Source: Oceanicola sp. (GTDB taxonomy: Bacteria > Pseudomonadota > Alphaproteobacteria > Rhodobacterales > Rhodobacteraceae). Taken from it: DNA of 64,000 bases. Location: contig CP051231.1 in assembly GCA_017792405.1 (NCBI GenBank), positions 3,046,062-3,110,061 on the forward strand. The letters run 5' to 3'. Below, piece by piece: positions 58,966 through 64,000 of the stretch (within the stretch, counting starts at the first letter, position 1; each line of letters begins with the position of its first letter). A program made the translations under genes and the position numbers. The notes under the pieces were generated by a model. That model was given only the letters and a program-made list of their open reading frames with translations, searched no databases and had not been told where the DNA came from.

Positions 58966-60243
58966 TCAGTTCAGCAGACCTTGGAGTTGTTCCTTCATCT
59001 GCTGGGCGGCGTCTTCAGCACTGAGGAACCCGTGAACGGCCGGGGCGATCAGGTTGTCGACTGCGTCGTAGATGGGCGATGCGACACCGGCAATTTTAGA
59101 ACGCGGGTCGAAAGCCGCGTTGTCGGCCAGAGAAGCATAGGTCGAGTTCGGTTGCAGCGCGGCGTAGTCATCGCTCTCGACGGTTGGCTTGTAGGCCGGG
59201 ATGTGGCCGGCGCCCGCCCAGGCGAGCGAATGCTTCTCCATCCAGCCGATCACGGTGAGAACGGCAGCGCGGCTCTCTTCGCTCATTTCCGGGTCGTTGG
59301 GAATGGCGAAGGCGTGGGAGTCGGCCCAAGTGGCGGGCTGGTCCATCATCTGCGGCACCTCGTTGGCAAACCACTCGAAGCCAAGCGTACCGGCCTCTGA
59401 CTGATCCTTGAACGTGGGGACCTCCCAGACGCCGTTGATGTGGAGCACCGATTTGGCACCGGAGAACAGCGCCACTGAGGCCTCGTAGGCGGCCTGCTCG
59501 GGGATCAGGCCAGCGGCGCGCCAGTCGGCCAGGGTCTGGATCGCGGTCACGGCCTTGTCCATGTTGTCACCGGCCAGCACTTCGCCATCGGTCAGCATCT
59601 CGCCACCCTGCTGCTTGAACAGCGTGTAGAACATCCGCCAGGTGCCGCCGCCGCCTTCGGACTGGAAGCTGAGCGGATCGGAGTAGCCCTGCTCCTTGGC
59701 CCATGTCAAAAGCGCCGTCATGTTCTCGATGGAATCGAGCCCGGTGAGGTTGCCGTCAGCGTCCAGCCACTCGGTGCCCTCGAGCGCGGTACGATTGTAG
59801 TGCACCACCACGGCGTGGATATCGAAGGGAATGGCCATGAGCTGGCCATCATCGGTGGAGGCCGCCGTGATCGAGGACTCGAAGAAATCTGCCGTCGCGA
59901 GACCGGCTGTTTCGAGATCCTCGGCGGTGATCGGCGAGAGCACGTCTTCCTCCAGCGCGAGCGGCAGGCGGGAGAGGTGATAGGTCATGATGTCGGGGCC
60001 CTCGCCCACGGCGACCGAGGTGCGGACCTTGGTGTAGAACGGCAGACCCCACTCCAGCGTGGTGCCGTTGATCTGGATGTCGGGATGCTCCTCGTTGAAT
60101 TGCTCGATCAGAGCCTTCATGCGCACGCCGTCACCGCCGGCGAGGAAGTCCCACCATTCGATCTGGACCTGCGCCAAGGCAGGGCTGGACAGGCCGAAGG
60201 CAAGGGCCGTGGCGCCTATGAGTTTTCCGAAACGTGTCGTCAT
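58966..60243 (-). CDS. ABC transporter substrate-binding protein (CUT1)
   Basis: A 425-aa periplasmic binding protein with a signal peptide (FGKLIGATALAFGLSSPALA). VQIEWWDFLAGGDGVRMKAL starts the mature fold; FNEEHPDIQINGTTLEWG and PDIMTYHLSRLPLALEEDVL are typical of family-1 sugar-binding proteins. Linked to a GH51 arabinofuranosidase, so arabinose-containing oligosaccharides or arabinosides are the likely ligand. GGAGGAGACCC precedes the ATG. Confidence 0.88.
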   Translation of the reverse strand: MTTRFGKLIGATALAFGLSSPALAQVQIEWWDFLAGGDGVRMKALIEQFNEEHPDIQINGTTLEWGLPFYTKVRTSVAVGEGPDIMTYHLSRLPLALEEDVLSPITAEDLETAGLATADFFESSITAASTDDGQLMAIPFDIHAVVVHYNRTALEGTEWLDADGNLTGLDSIENMTALLTWAKEQGYSDPLSFQSEGGGGTWRMFYTLFKQQGGEMLTDGEVLAGDNMDKAVTAIQTLADWRAAGLIPEQAAYEASVALFSGAKSVLHINGVWEVPTFKDQSEAGTLGFEWFANEVPQMMDQPATWADSHAFAIPNDPEMSEESRAAVLTVIGWMEKHSLAWAGAGHIPAYKPTVESDDYAALQPNSTYASLADNAAFDPRSKIAGVASPIYDAVDNLIAPAVHGFLSAEDAAQQMKEQLQGLLN

Positions 60244-60293
60244 CTTTGGGTCTCCTCCATTTTATCTGTCGCGTATTGGTGCATCGCCGTGCG

Positions 60294-61379
<1,086 letters not shown>

Positions 61380-61430
61380 CGTTGCTCCCCCCTCGTTATT
61401 CTCCAAGTGTCTCTCCCCCAGCTCTGCGAC

Positions 61431-62948
61431 CTAGCTCACAGAGAACCGGGCCATTGTGTAGGAGAAGGCAGGCAGTTCGCCTTTAACCGCACCGTCCACG
61501 ATGGCGAGCTTGTCTCCGTCTCGCGGCAACACCTTGTCGGGGGCTTCGGAGGTGTTGGCGATCCGGGCATCGGCGCTGTTGCCCCCCATCACCTTGTGCT
61601 CCACGAGGGTCAGACCGTCGAAGCCATGCAGCGAGAGATCGAGCTCCATCGCCTCGTCCGGATTGCGGTTTATCGCGAATACGGTGATGGACTGCCCGTC
61701 TGGTGCGAGGACGGCGGCGACATCGAGGTAGCTCACGTCCTGAGCGGCATCAGCATCATAGCGTGGTGCATCGACTGCGACATTCAGCGCCGTCCCCCGA
61801 CCATAGAGGCTGGCGAACTGGTAAGGGTAGTAGATCGAAGTTGCCCAGGCCGGACCGCCCTTGAGGGTGCGGATCGGCGCGATCACGTTCACGAGCTGCG
61901 CGATGCAGGCGATTTTCACCCGGTCGGAACGGCGGATGAACTCGTTCAGCAGACCACCGACGAAGATTGCGTCTTCGAGGTTGTAGTCTTCCTCAAGCAA
62001 CGCTGGCGCCTCTGGCCAGTCCCACGAATGCCAGTTTTTGCTGTCCTGCTCGCGGTTGTGATACCAGACGTTCCACTCGTCGAAGCAGATGTAGATGTCG
62101 TTCTTCGCGCGCTTCTTGGCCTTCACGTAGTCGATCGCCCCGGCGATGGACTGGATGTAGCGCCCGGTCTCCTCGATCTTGGCAAAGTAGTTGAGGCTGT
62201 TGCGGCTGGAGTTGCCGAAATACTTGTGCAGCGAGATATAATCGACGTTCTCATAGCACTCCTCCAGCACCTGCCGCTCCCAATTTGGGTAGGTCGGCAT
62301 CTGGTCGTTCGACGAGCCGCAGACGACAGTTTCGATGCCACCGCCGAAGGCCTTGACGGCTTTAGAGGTTTCGTTGGCCAGCCGGCCGTATTCGGTGGCT
62401 TCCATGTGGCCGATCTGCCAAGGGCCATCCATCTCGTTGCCAAGGCACCACATCTTCACGCCGTAGGGGTCCTCGACGCCGTGGCTGCGGCGCAGGTCGC
62501 TCCAATGAGTGCCGGAGGGGTGGTTGCAGTACTCAACGAAGTTGCGGGCCTCCTCAATGCCGCGGGTGCCGAGATTGACCGCGAGCATCATCTCGATATC
62601 GGCATCCTTGGCCCATTGGGCGAATTCGTTGATGCCGACCTGGTTCGTCTCCTTGGAGCGCCACGCGAGGTCGAGGCGGACCGGGCGCTCATCCTGCGGG
62701 CCAATCCCGTCTTCCCACTTGTAGGCGGACACGAAATTGCCACCGGGGTAACGGATCGCGGGGATCTTCAGACCGCGCACCAGATCGAGCACATCCTGAC
62801 GGAAGCCCTGGGCGTTGGCGGTGGGATGGTCCGGCTCGTAGATGCCGGAGTAGATCGCTCGCCCCATGTGTTCGATGAAGGCCGAATAGAGTCGGTCGTC
62901 GATGCGCGCGATGGTGTAATCGCGGTGAATTGTAGCGCGGGCCTTCAT
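61431..62948 (-). CDS. Alpha-L-arabinofuranosidase, GH51
   Basis: A 505-aa glycoside hydrolase. RYPGGNFVSAYKWEDGIGP near 65 is the GH51 signature, WCLGNEMDGPWQIGH near 168 carries the acid/base Glu, and YICFDEWNVWYHNREQD near 285 the nucleophile Glu. No signal peptide is seen, so it works in the cytoplasm on imported short arabinosides, releasing L-arabinose. GGGAGGGG precedes the ATG. First gene of the minus-strand unit with the CUT1 ABC importer; full length for the family. Confidence 0.9.
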   Translation of the reverse strand: MKARATIHRDYTIARIDDRLYSAFIEHMGRAIYSGIYEPDHPTANAQGFRQDVLDLVRGLKIPAIRYPGGNFVSAYKWEDGIGPQDERPVRLDLAWRSKETNQVGINEFAQWAKDADIEMMLAVNLGTRGIEEARNFVEYCNHPSGTHWSDLRRSHGVEDPYGVKMWCLGNEMDGPWQIGHMEATEYGRLANETSKAVKAFGGGIETVVCGSSNDQMPTYPNWERQVLEECYENVDYISLHKYFGNSSRNSLNYFAKIEETGRYIQSIAGAIDYVKAKKRAKNDIYICFDEWNVWYHNREQDSKNWHSWDWPEAPALLEEDYNLEDAIFVGGLLNEFIRRSDRVKIACIAQLVNVIAPIRTLKGGPAWATSIYYPYQFASLYGRGTALNVAVDAPRYDADAAQDVSYLDVAAVLAPDGQSITVFAINRNPDEAMELDLSLHGFDGLTLVEHKVMGGNSADARIANTSEAPDKVLPRDGDKLAIVDGAVKGELPAFSYTMARFSVS

Positions 62949-63005
62949 GTCCCCTCCCGGTGCGAATCTCGTTGGTCGGGAAGCTATTTCGTCAGCGCGT
63001 TAACA

Positions 63006-63019
63006 GAAATTTACATTTC
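63006..63019. promoter_or_regulatory. Palindrome upstream of arabinofuranosidase operon
   Basis: GAAATTTACATTTC (GAAAT-N4-ATTTC), 58 bp upstream of the GH51 start and next to the LysR gene stop. Nearby, GTTGACAGTATCGGTAAC is also partly symmetric. Candidate regulator site; weak evidence. Confidence 0.35.
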
Positions 63020-63050
63020 TCTCTCTCGCGTTGACAGTATCGGTAACGGG

Positions 63051-64000
63051 CTATCGGGCGTTGTTGGAGGCCAGGCGGTCTTTGACCAGCTCAAGCAGAC
63101 GGCGCGCAGCCGGTGACGCGATCCGGTCGCGCGGGCTCAACACGCAATATGGTTCGATCGTGATTGGGGTGCGCACGTCGAGCAGCACCAGGTCGGCGCT
63201 GTAGGGCGGTGAGAGGAGGAGATCTGCGACTTCCTGCGTGATCACCGCGATAACGTCAGAGTCGCGCAGAAGGGCCATGATCGCGACGACCGAGGCCGTC
63301 TTGATCAGGTTTTCGGGCAGGTCGATCCCCTCTTCGTGGAAGGCGATTTCGAGTGCATGGCGGATCGGCGCGCCACGGTCCTGCATCGTCCAGAGCGCGC
63401 CTTGCAGGTCGGCCAGCGCAACAGGCCCGGCTTCGGCCATGGGGTGGCCGCGGCGGACCATGAGCAAGACCGACTCCGTCTGCGCCGGGAAGATATCGAA
63501 CTGGCGTGTGTAGTCGTGCGGGCCGATGCGGCTGAGCGTGAAGTCGAACTCGCCGCGCTCGAGCCCGTGCATAAGTTGCGCCGAGGAGGACACATCCAGC
63601 GACACATCCACCAGAGGTGCCTGCCGTTTCATCTCGAGAACCGCCGGGATCACGACCGCCAATGCACCGCCGGTCACCGCACCAACGCGCACCGATCCGC
63701 CCTCGCCACCGAGATGTGCATCGAACTCTGCCGACATCGCGTCGGCCCCGCGGACGAGCTGGGCCGCATGGCGAACCAGCACCTCACCCGCCGGGGTTGG
63801 CACCATGCCTTTGGGCCTGCGCTCGAAAAGCTCCGTGGTGAGCTGGGTTTCGAGATCAGCCAGCATGCGCGAAGCAGCGGGTGTGGTCATGCCACACGCT
63901 TCCGCCGCGAGCCGCAGCTTGCCGAGCCGGGCAATGGCCGCCACGAGACGCAGCTGCACCAGACGGAGGGAGCGAAGATAAAGTCCCAATGTAGATGGCC
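63051..64000 (-). CDS. LysR family regulator, GbpR-like (probably incomplete at window edge)
   Basis: At least 312 aa. LRLVQLRLVAAIARLGKLRLAAEACGMTTPAASRMLAD is split here: the recognition part is LAAEACGMTTPAASRMLAD. The effector domain follows (VRVGAVTGGALAVVIPAVLE, ALWTMQDRGAPIRHALEIAF). It resembles GbpR-type LysR proteins that control sugar-binding protein and sugar-uptake genes. The first start codon in the window is TTG 63989 without a ribosome-binding site, and the frame stays open to the edge, so the true start may lie outside. It lies upstream of, and on the same strand as, the arabinofuranosidase/ABC operon. Confidence 0.8.
   Translation of the reverse strand, partial: PSTLGLYLRSLRLVQLRLVAAIARLGKLRLAAEACGMTTPAASRMLADLETQLTTELFERRPKGMVPTPAGEVLVRHAAQLVRGADAMSAEFDAHLGGEGGSVRVGAVTGGALAVVIPAVLEMKRQAPLVDVSLDVSSSAQLMHGLERGEFDFTLSRIGPHDYTRQFDIFPAQTESVLLMVRRGHPMAEAGPVALADLQGALWTMQDRGAPIRHALEIAFHEEGIDLPENLIKTASVVAIMALLRDSDVIAVITQEVADLLLSPPYSADLVLLDVRTPITIEPYCVLSPRDRIASPAARRLLELVKDRLASNNAR

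Overview
The window looks like chromosomal DNA from a GC-rich alphaproteobacterium, most probably Rhodobacterales (Roseobacter-type). This is inferred from the base composition, the density of TRAP, tripartite-tricarboxylate (TTT) and CUT1 ABC uptake systems, each with its own GntR, LacI or LysR regulator, and the family make-up. I saw no rRNA, tRNA, CRISPR array, transposase, phage gene or origin. It is a catabolic accessory region: about 67 intact genes, one incomplete gene at the left edge, one probably incomplete at the right edge, and two broken genes.

Layout. 1-0.5 kb: end of a Tm-1-like/UPF0261 gene, then a decayed SDR. 0.7-5.2 kb: minus-strand set (Zn-alcohol dehydrogenase, SnoaL-like protein, proC, ABM protein, aromatic aminotransferase) divergent from an Lrp-type regulator. 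5.5-10.3 kb: FadR-type regulator and enolase-superfamily enzyme, divergent from a TRAP operon. 10.6-14.5 kb: LysR regulator divergent from a quinone-detoxification-type operon (MhqO-like dioxygenase, MhqD-like hydrolase, GNAT, pirin). 14.6-30.2 kb: a tightly overlapping operon of about 16 minus-strand genes (CUT1 ABC importer, four SnoaL-like proteins, HisD/HpsN-like dehydrogenase, SDR, LacI repressor, bicupin, alpha/beta hydrolase, RraA-like protein), with a fifth SnoaL-like protein divergent from it. Two perfect LacI-type operators lie between the divergent starts. I cannot assign this system to a known pathway, and it is my main candidate for something undescribed.

30.2-32.6 kb: HxlR regulator, MdaB-like quinone reductase, GST and a broken DsbA-family gene. 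32.7-38.1 kb: MDR oxidoreductase, aldehyde dehydrogenase, then a divergent enolase-superfamily gene and Fe-alcohol dehydrogenase. 38.1-46.4 kb: TRAP operon with sugar-phosphate isomerase, amidohydrolase and GarR-like reductase; a GntR regulator; then CoA-transferase and enoyl-CoA hydratase. One identical 18-bp palindrome precedes both the TRAP and the CoA-transferase operons. 46.3-53.8 kb: TTT transporter with its GntR, then an FAH-family protein and FAD oxidase under a divergent FadR-type regulator. A second operator family links the TTT promoter with the aldehyde dehydrogenase/enolase promoters about 14.6 kb away. 53.9-57.0 kb: LysR, MFS exporter, aldo/keto reductase. 57.2-64 kb: CUT1 ABC importer with a GH51 arabinofuranosidase and a LysR regulator.

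Working together: most modules pair an importer with dehydratases, dehydrogenases or aldolase-like enzymes for sugar acids, and are controlled by dedicated repressors whose operators can be read in the sequence. Four binding-protein genes are followed by a GC-rich hairpin before the membrane subunits (three perfect, one with an internal mismatch), suggesting a common way to over-produce the binding protein.
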